DNA of 44,889 nt from Acidimicrobiia bacterium UBA4744 (GCA_002403855.1 DHIO01000039.1:1088-45976); one strand, 5' to 3'; shown: positions 22,792 to 31,830, numbered from the stretch's first letter. The notes: a model not told the origin generated them from the sequence alone. Numbers and translations: made by a program.

Positions 22792-24138
22792 TTAGTGCCG
22801 GTTTCTCGTCCGGAGAATCAGGTACCCGATCAACCCGGCGGAGCCGGATCCCGCAAAGATGCCGATCTTGGCCAGGTCGGTCAGGACGGGGTCTCGGAAG
22901 GCCAAGCCGGTAATGAACAACGAGACGGTGAACCCGATGCCGGCCAGGGCGGCCAGACCGAAGATGTGGCTCCAGGTCGTGTGGCGAGGGAGACGTCCCA
23001 GTCCCAGGCGGACGGCCATCGCGGTGAACGCCGAGATACCGATGATCTTTCCAACCAGGAGCCCCACGGCCACTCCGAGCGCCACCGGGCTCGTCAAAGC
23101 ATCCACGAGATCCACGCCCGCAAACCTGACGCCGGCGTTGGCGAGCGCGAACAGGGGCACGACGACAAAGGAACTCCAGGGGTGCAGCAGATGCTCGAGC
23201 CGGTTGAGCGGCGAAATCGACTCTGTGCCGATCAGAGCCAATTGGCGGGCCTCGTGATCAACCCGGTCGTGACCGTGAGGCGATTCTGGTTGGGGCGTGT
23301 AGGTGTCGAGAACGTAGGTCGCCTTGCGGTGGTACTCCTCGTCCGAGTACATGGGTCGGGCTGGGGTCATCAGGCCCAACGCCACGCCCGCCAGCGTGGC
23401 GTGCACGCCCGATTCGAGCAGAAAGAACCAGGTCAGGATGCCCATGGGCCAATAGAACGCAGCCGCCCGAATCCCTCCCTTCTGGGCGGCGCCGATGATG
23501 ATCAGCATGATGATGGCCGCTGCCAGCCAGGAGAGGGACAGATCCTCGGTATAGAAGATGGCGATCACGGCGATGGCGCCGATATCGTCGACGATGGCCA
23601 GGGCCAGCAGGAAGAGCTTGGCTCCGACCGGGACCCGGCTCCCGAGGAGGGCAACGACACCCATGGAGAACGCGATATCCGTTGCCATGGGGATCCCCCA
23701 ACCGCGGGTTGCTTCACCTCCTTCACCGGCCACCAGGGCCAGGAACAGCAAGGCCGGCACGATCATGCCCCCCAGCGCCGCTACGGCCGGCAGCGCCGCC
23801 GCTCTTGGGTCGCGCAGCTCACCAACGACGAGTTCCCGCTTGATCTCCAGGCCGACCACCAGGAAGAAGATGGCCATGAGGCCGTCGTTGACCAGATCAC
23901 GGAGGGTTTCTTCGAGGTGGAAGGAACCAACCTCGATTTCGACGACCGTTCCCCATAGCTCCTCGTACGTGTCGCCGAATGGGGAGTTCGCCCAGATGAT
24001 GGCGATCACGGCGGCGACCAGCAGCACGATCCCCGAGGCCGCTTCGACCCGGGTGAAGCGCAGCGCGGGCCGGATGAAACGCCGCGGGATGAACCGCTCC
24101 GAATGGAGCCACGTGCGGTGGAGTTCTTGGTCGGGCAT
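22792..24138 (-). CDS. nhaA: Na+/H+ antiporter NhaA
   Basis: 448 residues with about 11-12 membrane segments. The functional Asp residues are present: MATDIAFSMGVVALLG matches the conserved transport motif and AIVDDIGAIAVIAIFY gives the Asp pair equivalent to E. coli D163/D164. The N-terminus VEAASGIVLLVAAVIAIIWA and LEIKRELVVGEL are also typical. A polar loop of about 60 residues (about 262-320, YHRKATYVLD to SPLNRLEHLLHPW) separates the two halves. It exchanges cytoplasmic Na+ for protons and supports pH and salt homeostasis. No regulator such as nhaR is adjacent. It ends 72 bases from the hsp20 start on the same strand. Confidence 0.96.
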   Translation of the reverse strand: MPDQELHRTWLHSERFIPRRFIRPALRFTRVEAASGIVLLVAAVIAIIWANSPFGDTYEELWGTVVEIEVGSFHLEETLRDLVNDGLMAIFFLVVGLEIKRELVVGELRDPRAAALPAVAALGGMIVPALLFLALVAGEGGEATRGWGIPMATDIAFSMGVVALLGSRVPVGAKLFLLALAIVDDIGAIAVIAIFYTEDLSLSWLAAAIIMLIIIGAAQKGGIRAAAFYWPMGILTWFFLLESGVHATLAGVALGLMTPARPMYSDEEYHRKATYVLDTYTPQPESPHGHDRVDHEARQLALIGTESISPLNRLEHLLHPWSSFVVVPLFALANAGVRFAGVDLVDALTSPVALGVAVGLLVGKIIGISAFTAMAVRLGLGRLPRHTTWSHIFGLAALAGIGFTVSLFITGLAFRDPVLTDLAKIGIFAGSGSAGLIGYLILRTRNRH

Positions 24139-24147
24139 ACGACGGTG

Positions 24148-24153
24148 AGGCTA
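24148..24153 (-). promoter_or_regulatory. -10 element TAGCCT for nhaA
   Basis: TAGCCT on the minus strand ends 9 bases before the nhaA ATG (24138) with no Shine-Dalgarno sequence between. Confidence 0.4.
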
Positions 24154-24230
24154 CCAATTGCCACGCCTCAACCAACTCCCGGCGAGGTGTCGGCACGGGG
24201 AGCCCGCCCCCGTTGGTCATCCGCCAATGT

Positions 24231-24247
24231 GTCGGAAAGATTCCGAC
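24231..24247. promoter_or_regulatory. perfect inverted repeat in nhaA/DUF454 divergent region
   Basis: GTCGGAA-AGA-TTCCGAC is a perfect 7-bp palindrome with a 3-base centre. It lies 24 bases upstream of the -10 of the DUF454 gene (so overlapping or just before its -35) and 93 bases from the nhaA start. Regulator unknown. Confidence 0.5.
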
Positions 24248-24270
24248 TCCGCGTTGTCTCCTCACGGCGA

Positions 24271-24276
24271 TATGCT
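24271..24276 (+). promoter_or_regulatory. -10 element TATGCT for DUF454 gene
   Basis: TATGCT ends 6 bases before the ATG at 24283. Confidence 0.45.
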
Positions 24277-24282
24277 GCCGGC

Positions 24283-24681
24283 ATGGCGCAGGTCGTGCAG
24301 AATCGCTGGCTGCGGGGTATCTACGTTGCGCTCGGCTTCCTGTCGCTGGGTGTCGGCATCATCGGGACCGTGCTCCCCGGGATCCCCACCACCATGCCAA
24401 TAATCCTGGCGGCCTTCTTCTTCTCGAAGTCGTCGCAGCGTTTCGATGATTGGATGTTGAACCACAAGCTGTTCGGTCCGCTCGTGCGCGACTGGCGAGC
24501 CGGGCGCGGCTTCACCGCCCGGGCCAAAGCGATCGCTATCACCGCCATTGCCATCACGTTCACCATCACGGTCGGGTGGGCGGTCGACAACGTGGCGGTA
24601 CGGATTGGGTTGGTGCTGCTGGCGCTCGGGATCAGCATCTACATCCTGCGTCTTCCCACCAAGCAGACCGAGCGCGTCTGA
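24283..24681 (+). CDS. DUF454 (YbaN-like) inner-membrane protein
   Basis: 132 residues. The family signature is GFLSLGVGIIGTVLPGIPTT, followed by ILAAFFFSKSSQRFDDWMLN and FGPLVRDWRAGRGF. Hydrophobic segments at about 12-32, 83-100 and 104-122 anchor it in the membrane. The molecular function of DUF454 proteins is not established. It probably begins without an RNA leader, since TATGCT lies 6 bases upstream. PolX follows 40 bases later with its own -10-like element. Confidence 0.9.
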   Translation: MAQVVQNRWLRGIYVALGFLSLGVGIIGTVLPGIPTTMPIILAAFFFSKSSQRFDDWMLNHKLFGPLVRDWRAGRGFTARAKAIAITAIAITFTITVGWAVDNVAVRIGLVLLALGISIYILRLPTKQTERV

Positions 24682-24708
24682 GTGAGTCACCGGGCGACCG
24701 GCTCCATC

Positions 24709-24714
24709 TAGGCT
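24709..24714 (+). promoter_or_regulatory. -10 element TAGGCT for polX
   Basis: TAGGCT ends 7 bases before the polX ATG; no ribosome-binding site. Confidence 0.4.
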
Positions 24715-24721
24715 GCGCGGC

Positions 24722-26464
24722 ATGTCCCGCAATCGCGAAGTTGCCCGCCTCCTCGGCGAACTGGCGCTGCTCACCGAACTCGATGAAGGATCTCCGCAAG
24801 CCTTTCGAGTGCGTGCCTACGACAACGCAGCGCGGGCGGTGAACGGACTGACGCTCGACGTCGATTCCATGTCCGAGAGCCGGCTCATAGCTACCAAGGG
24901 GATTGGGAAGAGCACGGCCCAGAAGATTCGCGAATACGTCGAGACCGGAACGATCACCAAGCTCGAGGAGCTCCGAGAGAAGTATCCGCCCGAATACGTT
25001 CACTTGACGCGCATCCCGGGACTCGGGCCGAAACGCGTTGCCCTGCTGCACGAGGAATTGGGGATCGGCAGCGTCGAAGACCTCCGAAGAGCCATCGACG
25101 AGCAGGCCCTGCGGGACGTCGCCGGGTTCGGTCCCAAGAGCGAAGCGAAGCTGCTTCAGTCGATCGAACGACTAGGGCTCTCCGGTAAGGAGCGCCGGAC
25201 TCCGATCGAACACGCACTTCCCATTGCCGAGGAGATCGTTTCCGGGCTGGCCACCAGCAGGGCGGTTGAGGCGATCGAGTACGCCGGGAGCCTGCGGAGG
25301 TTCCGCGAGACCATCGGCGACATCGACATTCTGGTCTCGGCCGGGGATCACAACGCGGTCATGGGCGCGTTCCTCCAACTGGCGGTCGTCGAGGAAGTCC
25401 TGGGACGAGGCGACACCAAGTCCTCGGTTCTCACTCACGCCGGCATGCAAGTCGACCTGCGAGTCGTCGATCCCGACCAGTACGGCGCCGCCTTGCTCTA
25501 CTTCACGGGTTCCAAAGCTCACAACATCCGCCTTCGCCAACTGGCTCTCGAGCGGGATTGGACCCTCAACGAGTACGCCCTGTGGGAGGCCGGTTCCGAT
25601 GAAGTCGTTGCTTCCCGGACCGAGGTAGAGATCTACGACGCCCTCGGGATTCCGTTCATCGAACCGCCCCTGCGCGAAGACACCGGAGAGATCGAGGCGG
25701 CACAAGAACACACCCTGCCGGATCTCGTGCGATTCACCGATATCAAGGGCGACCTGCACGTCCATACCGAGCTGTCCGGCGATGGGCACGAGACCCTCGA
25801 AGACATGCTCGACGCGGTCGCAGCTCGTGGTATGGACTACGTGGCGATCACCGACCACGGCGAGGACCTCCGCATCAACGGGGTGTCGCGGGGCCAGATG
25901 CTCGCCCAGCGGGAACGAATCGCCGGGCTGGCAAAACGGTACGAGCCGATGCGGATCCTCCACGGTTGCGAGCTGAACATCGACCGGGCGGGGGATCTCG
26001 ACTACGACCGTGAGTTCCTCATGGGGTTCGACTGGTGTGTCGCCAGCGTCCACTCTCTGTTCGATCTCGATCGTGCGGCGCAGACGCAACGGGTGGTCGC
26101 GGCAATGCGCCACCCGGCCGTAAATGCCATCGGTCACCTGACGGGACGGCAGATCGGGTCCCGGCCGGCCATCGAACTGGACCTCGATGCAGTCATCGAG
26201 GCGGCGGTGGAGACGGGCACGGCACTGGAGATCAATTCTCATCTGCGGCGGCTGGACCTGGCCCCCGAGGTTGCTCGTCGGGCGGCGGTGGCCGGAGCGG
26301 ACCTGGTCATCAGCACCGACGCCCACACCGTCGGCGAGCTGGATCAAATGCAGTGGGGCGTCCTCAACGCCCAACGCGGATGGGTGGACAAGAGCCGGGT
26401 CGTCAACACCCGGCCGGTCGACGAGTTTCTGGAATGGGTGGCCGCCAAGCGGACGAGCCGATGA
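24722..26464 (+). CDS. polX: DNA polymerase X family protein with PHP exonuclease domain
   Basis: 580 residues, the usual bacterial PolX length. The N-terminal helical 8-kDa-like domain and helix-hairpin-helices (ATKGIGKSTAQKI, RIPGLGPKRVALL, DVAGFGPKSE) bind gapped DNA. The palm has GSLRRFRETIGDIDIL with the catalytic Asp-x-Asp and the third Asp in MQVDLRVVD. The PHP domain (about 345-575) keeps its metal ligands: DLHVHTE, ITDHGEDL, GCELNID, ASVHS, IGHLTGR, ISTDAHT. Known bacterial PolX enzymes fill short gaps in base-excision repair and use the PHP domain for 3'-5' exonuclease activity. All key residues look intact, so both activities are expected. Confidence 0.95.
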   Translation: MSRNREVARLLGELALLTELDEGSPQAFRVRAYDNAARAVNGLTLDVDSMSESRLIATKGIGKSTAQKIREYVETGTITKLEELREKYPPEYVHLTRIPGLGPKRVALLHEELGIGSVEDLRRAIDEQALRDVAGFGPKSEAKLLQSIERLGLSGKERRTPIEHALPIAEEIVSGLATSRAVEAIEYAGSLRRFRETIGDIDILVSAGDHNAVMGAFLQLAVVEEVLGRGDTKSSVLTHAGMQVDLRVVDPDQYGAALLYFTGSKAHNIRLRQLALERDWTLNEYALWEAGSDEVVASRTEVEIYDALGIPFIEPPLREDTGEIEAAQEHTLPDLVRFTDIKGDLHVHTELSGDGHETLEDMLDAVAARGMDYVAITDHGEDLRINGVSRGQMLAQRERIAGLAKRYEPMRILHGCELNIDRAGDLDYDREFLMGFDWCVASVHSLFDLDRAAQTQRVVAAMRHPAVNAIGHLTGRQIGSRPAIELDLDAVIEAAVETGTALEINSHLRRLDLAPEVARRAAVAGADLVISTDAHTVGELDQMQWGVLNAQRGWVDKSRVVNTRPVDEFLEWVAAKRTSR

Positions 26465-26502
26465 TCAGCCGGTAGCATCGTCGGGCCCGATCCGTAGGTT
26501 CC

Positions 26503-28371
26503 ATGACCAGCTATTTCCCCGACGCCCGGTTCTTCGACGAGGACGGGCATCTCTTTCCCTACGACATCCGATACGACCCAGGAAACCGGGCCCACCTGAA
26601 CCTGCTGGCCGACGGTCGGATTCAGTTCAGGGTGGTGGCCGAGGCCGGCCTCACTGCCGGCTACCTGGTAGCGGCGGACGGGTCGGGACGGCAGATGCGC
26701 AACGTGGTGTCCGGGCCTCGATTCGACGTGTGGGAAGTGATCGTCGATCGGACGGAACGGCCGTTCTCCTACTCCTTCGCTTTCCGCAGTTCGGACGGGG
26801 CGGCGGTCTACTCCGTCCCGGCCGGGGTGAGCAACGCAGTGGAGCGATTGGACCGCTGGACGGTCGACCCGGGGGATCTCTGCCCGTTCGAGATTCCGGG
26901 GTGGATGCGCGGGGCCGTCATCTATCAGATCTTCCCGGAACGTTTCCACAACGGCGACCCCTCTCGGGACCCGGAAGGAGTCGATCCGTGGGGGGCTCCG
27001 CCCCACTGGCTACGCCATCAGGGTGGCGATTTGATCGGCATTGCCGACAAGGCCGATTACCTGGCCGACCTCGGCGTCGACGTGGTGTACCTGAATCCCG
27101 TCTTTGCTTCTCCCTCGACGCACAAATACGACGCAGTCGACTTCCACCGGGTCGACGACCACTTCGGAGGTAACAAAGCGCTCCGGCATCTCATCGACAA
27201 GCTGCACAACCGCAACATCAAGTTGATTCTGGACGCCTCGTTCAATCACTGTCACCCGACCTTCTTTGCCTTTGCCGATGTTGTCGCCAATGGTCCCGAG
27301 TCGCCCTACCGGGACTGGTTTGCGATTCGCCGCTACCCGCCGAAGATCAAAGTGCGGCCGCATCTGATGTCCAACTGGTCGAATCCTGACGACTACCTGG
27401 GGCATTTGCTTCGGTTGCAGGACGAGGCGGGTGTTCCCGTCGAAGAATCCGACGACGACGGCCCGCCGGTGGAGACCAACTACGAGTGCTGGTACGGGGT
27501 GCCCTCGATGCCGCGACTGAATCTGGCCAACCCGGAAACTCGTCGTTATTTCCTCGATGTCGCCACCCACTGGATCACCGAGTTTGGGATCGATGGCTAT
27601 CGGATGGATGTGGTCCGCTACGTCGACGACGACTTCTGGGTCGATTTTCGTTCGGCGGTCAAGTCCGCCGATCCCGACGCGTGCCTGCTTGCCGAGATCA
27701 TGGGCGATGCCTCGCCGTGGCTACAGGGGGATCGATTCGACGCCACCATGAACTACACTTTCCGGGAGCTGTGCCTCGACTACTTCGCTACCGGAACGTC
27801 CAGTACGGATGAGTTCGTCGACGGGTTCACCCGCATGCTGGCCATGTACGCACCACAGGTGACGGAGGTCAATCAGAACCTGCTGTCCTCGCACGACACC
27901 GAGCGCCTTCTGCACATGGCGGGCAATGATGACATGAAAGCCAGGCTGGCGACGGCCTTCCAGTTGCTGGCGCCGGGAGCACCGGGGCTGTACTACGGCG
28001 ACGAGGTGGGGATGACCGGTGGCGAGGAGCCCGCTTCCCGGGGCAGCTTCCCCTGGCACGATCAATGGAACCGGAATCTTCTCGACACGGTGACCGCCCT
28101 CACCTGGATGCGCCGTCGGCACCCGGCGTTGCGGTACGGCGACATGCAGTTCGTGTGGCGTTCGACCGATGCGTTCGCCTTCACCCGTTCCTTCCGGGGC
28201 GAGCGATTGCTGGTGATCGTCAACCGGGGTGGTGCACTGAGGGCGATCGATGTGCCCGTTCGATCAGGGCGGCCCGAGACACTATGGGGTCCGGGACAGG
28301 CTCGCCCGGGGTTGGGGGCCGTCATCGTGACCGAGATCGGTCCGCTGACCGCCTCGATCATCAAGCTGTAG
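26503..28371 (+). CDS. GH13 glycosidase (neopullulanase / cyclomaltodextrinase-like)
   Basis: 622 residues. About 1-125 form an N-terminal beta-sandwich (CBM34-like position). The catalytic barrel starts at AVIYQIFPERFHNGD. The four GH13 regions are present: LDASFNHCH (I), GIDGYRMDVVRYV with the nucleophile Asp (II), CLLAEIMGD with the acid Glu (III), and LLSSHDTERLL (IV). A beta-domain C follows. GH13 members with this N-terminal layout cleave alpha-1,4 linkages in cyclodextrins, pullulan or maltodextrins. No signal peptide, so it acts inside the cell, for example on glycogen or imported oligosaccharides. There are no maltose-transport genes nearby. The stretch of negatively charged residues at EESDDDGP is an unusual insert. 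Confidence 0.93.
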   Translation: MTSYFPDARFFDEDGHLFPYDIRYDPGNRAHLNLLADGRIQFRVVAEAGLTAGYLVAADGSGRQMRNVVSGPRFDVWEVIVDRTERPFSYSFAFRSSDGAAVYSVPAGVSNAVERLDRWTVDPGDLCPFEIPGWMRGAVIYQIFPERFHNGDPSRDPEGVDPWGAPPHWLRHQGGDLIGIADKADYLADLGVDVVYLNPVFASPSTHKYDAVDFHRVDDHFGGNKALRHLIDKLHNRNIKLILDASFNHCHPTFFAFADVVANGPESPYRDWFAIRRYPPKIKVRPHLMSNWSNPDDYLGHLLRLQDEAGVPVEESDDDGPPVETNYECWYGVPSMPRLNLANPETRRYFLDVATHWITEFGIDGYRMDVVRYVDDDFWVDFRSAVKSADPDACLLAEIMGDASPWLQGDRFDATMNYTFRELCLDYFATGTSSTDEFVDGFTRMLAMYAPQVTEVNQNLLSSHDTERLLHMAGNDDMKARLATAFQLLAPGAPGLYYGDEVGMTGGEEPASRGSFPWHDQWNRNLLDTVTALTWMRRRHPALRYGDMQFVWRSTDAFAFTRSFRGERLLVIVNRGGALRAIDVPVRSGRPETLWGPGQARPGLGAVIVTEIGPLTASIIKL

Positions 28372-28389
28372 GGCCGCCCTCCCGTTCCG

Positions 28390-28426
28390 GCGTGAGAAAC
28401 CTGCGCTATCCGCCGAAAACTCACGC
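28390..28426 (+). terminator. long-loop inverted repeat after glycosidase gene
   Basis: GCGTGAG (28390-28396) and CTCACGC (28420-28426) pair perfectly around a 23-base loop, 18 bases after the stop. Possible terminator; no T-run. Confidence 0.4.
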
Positions 28427-28454
28427 AAGAACCGGGTTTCGGGGAGGCGCCGGA

Positions 28455-28531
28455 CCCGAAACCTGGAACCCGAAACCTGGAACCCGAAACCTGGAACCCG
28501 AAACCTGGAACCTGGAACCTGCAACCTGCAG
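28455..28531. repeat. 7-bp tandem repeat array, 11 units, convergent gap
   Basis: (CCCGAAA CCTGGAA) four times, then CCTGGAA, CCTGCAA, CCTGCAG, all in register. The 14-bp dimer is repeated without a single change. It lies between the glycosidase stop and the convergent ABC permease stop. The units CCTGGAA, CCCGAAA and CCTGCAA are identical to those at 2218-2266, 26 kb away. Confidence 0.95.
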
Positions 28532-28542
28532 CTTCAGCTCGC

Positions 28543-31092
28543 TCACTCGTATGCGATCGCTTCCAGCACGTTGAGGCGGGAGGCACGCCAGGCCGGCAAG
28601 ACGGCCGCCACCACCCCGGCCACCCCGGCGGCGAAGAGCGCCCCGATCAACTGCCCGCCCGGTAGCACGAACAGGAGTCCCTGCTCGGACAATGCCCGCA
28701 CCACCGCCCACCCGAAGAGAATGCCGAGGGTGATTCCCAGCACCGCTCCGAACACGGAGATAATCACCGATTCCCAGCGGATCATGCGCCGTACCTGCTT
28801 GCGACTCATCCCCACCGCCCTCAGGAGGCCGATTTCTCGGGTTCGCTCGATGATCGACAGCGAGAGGGTGTTGGTGATGCCCAACAAGGCGATGAATACC
28901 GACAACAGCAACAAGACGAAGATCAGACTGAGGATCAGGTTGATCTGACTCTCGGTCTGTTCTTTGAAGTCCGCCTGATCCTGAATCTGAACATTCGGAT
29001 AGGGGACGGTGACCGATTCGACGGCGACCCGGCCGCTCCCGATCGAAACCCCGTCCTGCAGCGCGATCAGCACCTGACTGTCGAGTTGTTCGACGAAGTT
29101 GGCCTCGTACGTCTCGAGAGATATCAGAATCGACGCCTGGATGCCCTGCCCGTCCCAGGTAGCCACTACCGGCAGTTGCTGCTCACCGGTGCGAGCGAAG
29201 GTCATGGTCACCGTTTCCCCGACGTCTACCCCCAGCTCTTCGGCGCGCGCGCTGCGTAGCGCCACGCTGGGCGAAGATAGCTCTGTCAAGCCACCGGTGA
29301 TCACGTCGATCGTGAACAGGTCGAGGAACGTATCCGTCTGAACCGCCGATACGAACCCCGGGTCTCCTTCGACCGAAGCCTGACCGAACCGGACCCGGGC
29401 CAGTTTCTCCACCTCGGGGAGAGCGGCGATCTCGTCGGCAATCGTGGGCGTGAACCCGATACCTCCGAACCCAACTTCGCTCACCACCAGATCGGCGCGA
29501 AAGGTCTCATCGATCACCTCGCGTACTGTCCCGCGGAAGGAAGCCGCCAGAATGGTGGCCAGGCTCACCAGCGCCAGACCGATCATGAGGGCGGCGGCAG
29601 TGGCAGCGGTCCGGCGCGGCTTGCGCATTGAGTTCTCCCGGGCCAGCGTGCCGGGCAGTGCCAGTAGGCGTGGGAAGGGGGCTCCCACGATTCTGGCAAC
29701 CGGTCGGGTGAAGAGAGGGCCGATCACCGCCACGCCGATGAACACGATCGCTGCGCCTGCCCCGACCAGGGCGATCGAATCGATCCACCCGAAGGGCAAC
29801 TCGACGAACAACCCGATGACCCCCAGCACGATGCCGAACAAAGTCATGGAACCGCCGGCCACCGACCGGGTTCGCATCGAACGCCGAGTTGCCGATTCGA
29901 CTTCCCGCATCGCGGCCACCGGCGGCACCGACGCTGCCTTCCTGGCAGGGAGAAGGGCAGACACCAGCGTCACGACAACCCCGACCGCCAGCGCCACCAG
30001 CACGGTGCGCCACCGGACCTCCAGGGCCGCCTCGGGGAGGTCTCCGCCGAAGGCTTCGTACGCAACGGCGAGCACATTGGCGAGGACGATGCCGAAGATC
30101 AGTCCCAGTCCGGAGGCGATGACGCCGACGATCGCCGCCTCGGTGAGCACCATGCCGACGACCTGGTTGCGAGTTGCTCCGAGGGCGCGGAAGAGCGCGA
30201 GCTCGCGGGTTCGCTGGGCAACGATGATGCGGAAGGTGTTTTGGATGATGAAGGTCCCCACGAAGAGGGCGATTCCGGCGAACACCAACAGGAAGGTATT
30301 GAAGAATCCCAGGGCTTCTTTGAAGGCAGTCGCCTGTTCCTCGGCGACGCTTTGGGCGGTGACGGCCTCGACACCGGAGGGAAGTAGGGGCCGGAGCCGT
30401 TCAACCAGCGTCTCGGGCGCCACGCCGGTGGTGGCCGCTATCTCGATCGTGTCGTAGGTGTTACCCGCTTTGAAGATCCGCTGGGCGGTGGGTATGTCGA
30501 AGAGGGCAAATCCGGCACCGCCCAGATTGTCCGCCTCGCCGAAGCCGGCCAGGCCCACCAGGGTGAAGGGCTCGGGACCGTCGAAGATGACGATCCGCAC
30601 CGTGTCGCCGACCCCGTAGCCGAGCCGCTCGGCAGTCTTGCGATCCAACGCCACCTGTCCGTCCTCGGTGGGCCGTGCCCCTTCCCGCAATGAGAACGCT
30701 CCGGGGCGGTCGGTGTCCGCCCAGGAAGCACCAAAGGTCGGTGGGCCCGTCGTGCGGGCAATCTCTCCATTCCGGTCGAGGACTTGCACGAACCAGAAGA
30801 GGGACCCGGTGGCTTCCTCGACACCGTCCACCGCCCGGACCTCGTCGAGAACGGAGGCCGGGATCTTCTCGGGAAGCGAGAATCCGAATTCGCCTTCCGT
30901 TTCGATGATCGGCCGAACGGTGACATCGATGCCCGCCGTCGTGCCTGCAAAGAGATCATCGAACACGCTGCCGAGCGTGTCGGTGAATACGAACGAACCG
31001 GCGACGAACCCGACGCCGATCGTGATGGCCAGTGCCGTCAACGCCAGGCGGAGTTTGTGGCCCAGCAATCCCTTGACGGTCGCTCGCCACAC
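28543..31092 (-). CDS. ABC transporter permease, FtsX/MacB type
   Basis: 849 residues. Membrane helix at about 13-35 (LRLALTALAITIGVGFVAGS), a large extracytoplasmic domain (about 36-245), three FtsX-type helices (about 260-380), a second central pair, a second outside domain (about 505-695) and three final helices (about 715-840, ending with LPAWRASRLNVLEAIAYE). The duplicated MacB_PCD-FtsX layout is that of LolCDE/MacB-like systems that move lipids, lipoproteins or peptides rather than small solutes. GTG start at 31092, 3 bases after the stop of the ATPase gene. It forms a two-gene unit with that ATPase. Substrate not assignable. Confidence 0.93.
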   Translation of the reverse strand: MWRATVKGLLGHKLRLALTALAITIGVGFVAGSFVFTDTLGSVFDDLFAGTTAGIDVTVRPIIETEGEFGFSLPEKIPASVLDEVRAVDGVEEATGSLFWFVQVLDRNGEIARTTGPPTFGASWADTDRPGAFSLREGARPTEDGQVALDRKTAERLGYGVGDTVRIVIFDGPEPFTLVGLAGFGEADNLGGAGFALFDIPTAQRIFKAGNTYDTIEIAATTGVAPETLVERLRPLLPSGVEAVTAQSVAEEQATAFKEALGFFNTFLLVFAGIALFVGTFIIQNTFRIIVAQRTRELALFRALGATRNQVVGMVLTEAAIVGVIASGLGLIFGIVLANVLAVAYEAFGGDLPEAALEVRWRTVLVALAVGVVVTLVSALLPARKAASVPPVAAMREVESATRRSMRTRSVAGGSMTLFGIVLGVIGLFVELPFGWIDSIALVGAGAAIVFIGVAVIGPLFTRPVARIVGAPFPRLLALPGTLARENSMRKPRRTAATAAALMIGLALVSLATILAASFRGTVREVIDETFRADLVVSEVGFGGIGFTPTIADEIAALPEVEKLARVRFGQASVEGDPGFVSAVQTDTFLDLFTIDVITGGLTELSSPSVALRSARAEELGVDVGETVTMTFARTGEQQLPVVATWDGQGIQASILISLETYEANFVEQLDSQVLIALQDGVSIGSGRVAVESVTVPYPNVQIQDQADFKEQTESQINLILSLIFVLLLLSVFIALLGITNTLSLSIIERTREIGLLRAVGMSRKQVRRMIRWESVIISVFGAVLGITLGILFGWAVVRALSEQGLLFVLPGGQLIGALFAAGVAGVVAAVLPAWRASRLNVLEAIAYE

Positions 31093-31095
31093 CGC

Positions 31096-31830
31096 TCAGG
31101 CCTCCAGGACCTTGATGTGGTCGAGGATGCGCTCCCGAGTCGGTTCCACCATCTCCCCGACCACCACCCCGTCGGCCAGGAACACGACCCGGTCGGCATA
31201 ACCGGCTGCGGCGGGATCGTGAGTGACCATCACGATGGTCTGTCCGAGCCTGCGCACCGCGTCCTGCATGAACCCGAGCAACTCCGCCCCGGAGTTCGAG
31301 TCCAGGTTGCCGGAGGGCTCATCGGCGAAGATGATCTCGGGCCGGCCGGCCAGCGCCCGGGCGGCGGCCACCCGTTGCTGTTCACCGCCCGAGAGCTCCG
31401 ACGGCCGGTGGTGGAGCCGGTCACGAATCCCCATCGTGTCGATGATCTGATCGACCCAGGTCTGGTCCGGTTTGCGGCCGGCGATGGCCGTCGGGAGGGT
31501 GATGTTTTCCAGAGCGTTGAGAGTGGGCACCAGGTTGTATGCCTGAAACACGAAACCCACGCTGTCCCGGCGAAGCCTGGTGAGCTGATCGTCGTCGAGC
31601 GACGCGAGATCGGTATCCCCGATGAAGACCCGGCCGTCGGTCAGCTCGTCGAGGCCTGCCAGGCAGTGAAGAAGTGTCGACTTGCCGGAACCCGAGGGTC
31701 CCATGATGGCGGAGAACCTTTGGGAACCGAACTCAACGTCGATTCCATCCAGCGCACGCACCAGGGCATCGCCTTCGCCGTAGACCTTGACGGCGCCGAC
31801 GGCTCGAGCTGCCACTCCGTTGGCGGTCAT
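31096..31830 (-). CDS. ABC transporter ATP-binding protein (LolD/MacB type)
   Basis: 244 residues. Walker A GPSGSGKSTLLH, Q-loop FVFQAYNLVPTL, signature LSGGEQQRVAAARAL, Walker B IIFADEPSGNLDS, and H-loop MVTHDPAAAGYADRVVFLADG. The MacB-like FQAYNLVPTL and DEPSGNLDS are typical of exporters paired with FtsX-type permeases. AAGGA stands 7 bases upstream of the ATG, so, unlike many genes here, it has a proper leader. About 200 nt of leader carry strong secondary structure (31899-32030). Confidence 0.95.
   Translation of the reverse strand: MTANGVAARAVGAVKVYGEGDALVRALDGIDVEFGSQRFSAIMGPSGSGKSTLLHCLAGLDELTDGRVFIGDTDLASLDDDQLTRLRRDSVGFVFQAYNLVPTLNALENITLPTAIAGRKPDQTWVDQIIDTMGIRDRLHHRPSELSGGEQQRVAAARALAGRPEIIFADEPSGNLDSNSGAELLGFMQDAVRRLGQTIVMVTHDPAAAGYADRVVFLADGVVVGEMVEPTRERILDHIKVLEA

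Noticed and set aside
22795..23958. 387-codon + strand frame antisense to nhaA
   Set aside because: NhaA is unmistakable on the other strand with intact transport motifs; the antisense frame is a shadow.
28455..28531. Possible CRISPR array because of short regular repeats
   Set aside because: Units are 7 bp with no spacers and no cas genes are near; these are simple tandem repeats.
28282..28586. Open frames translating to VPGFGFQVSGSRF-like peptides across the repeat array
   Set aside because: A 7-bp unit without stops gives periodic peptides in all frames on both strands; no start or conserved context.
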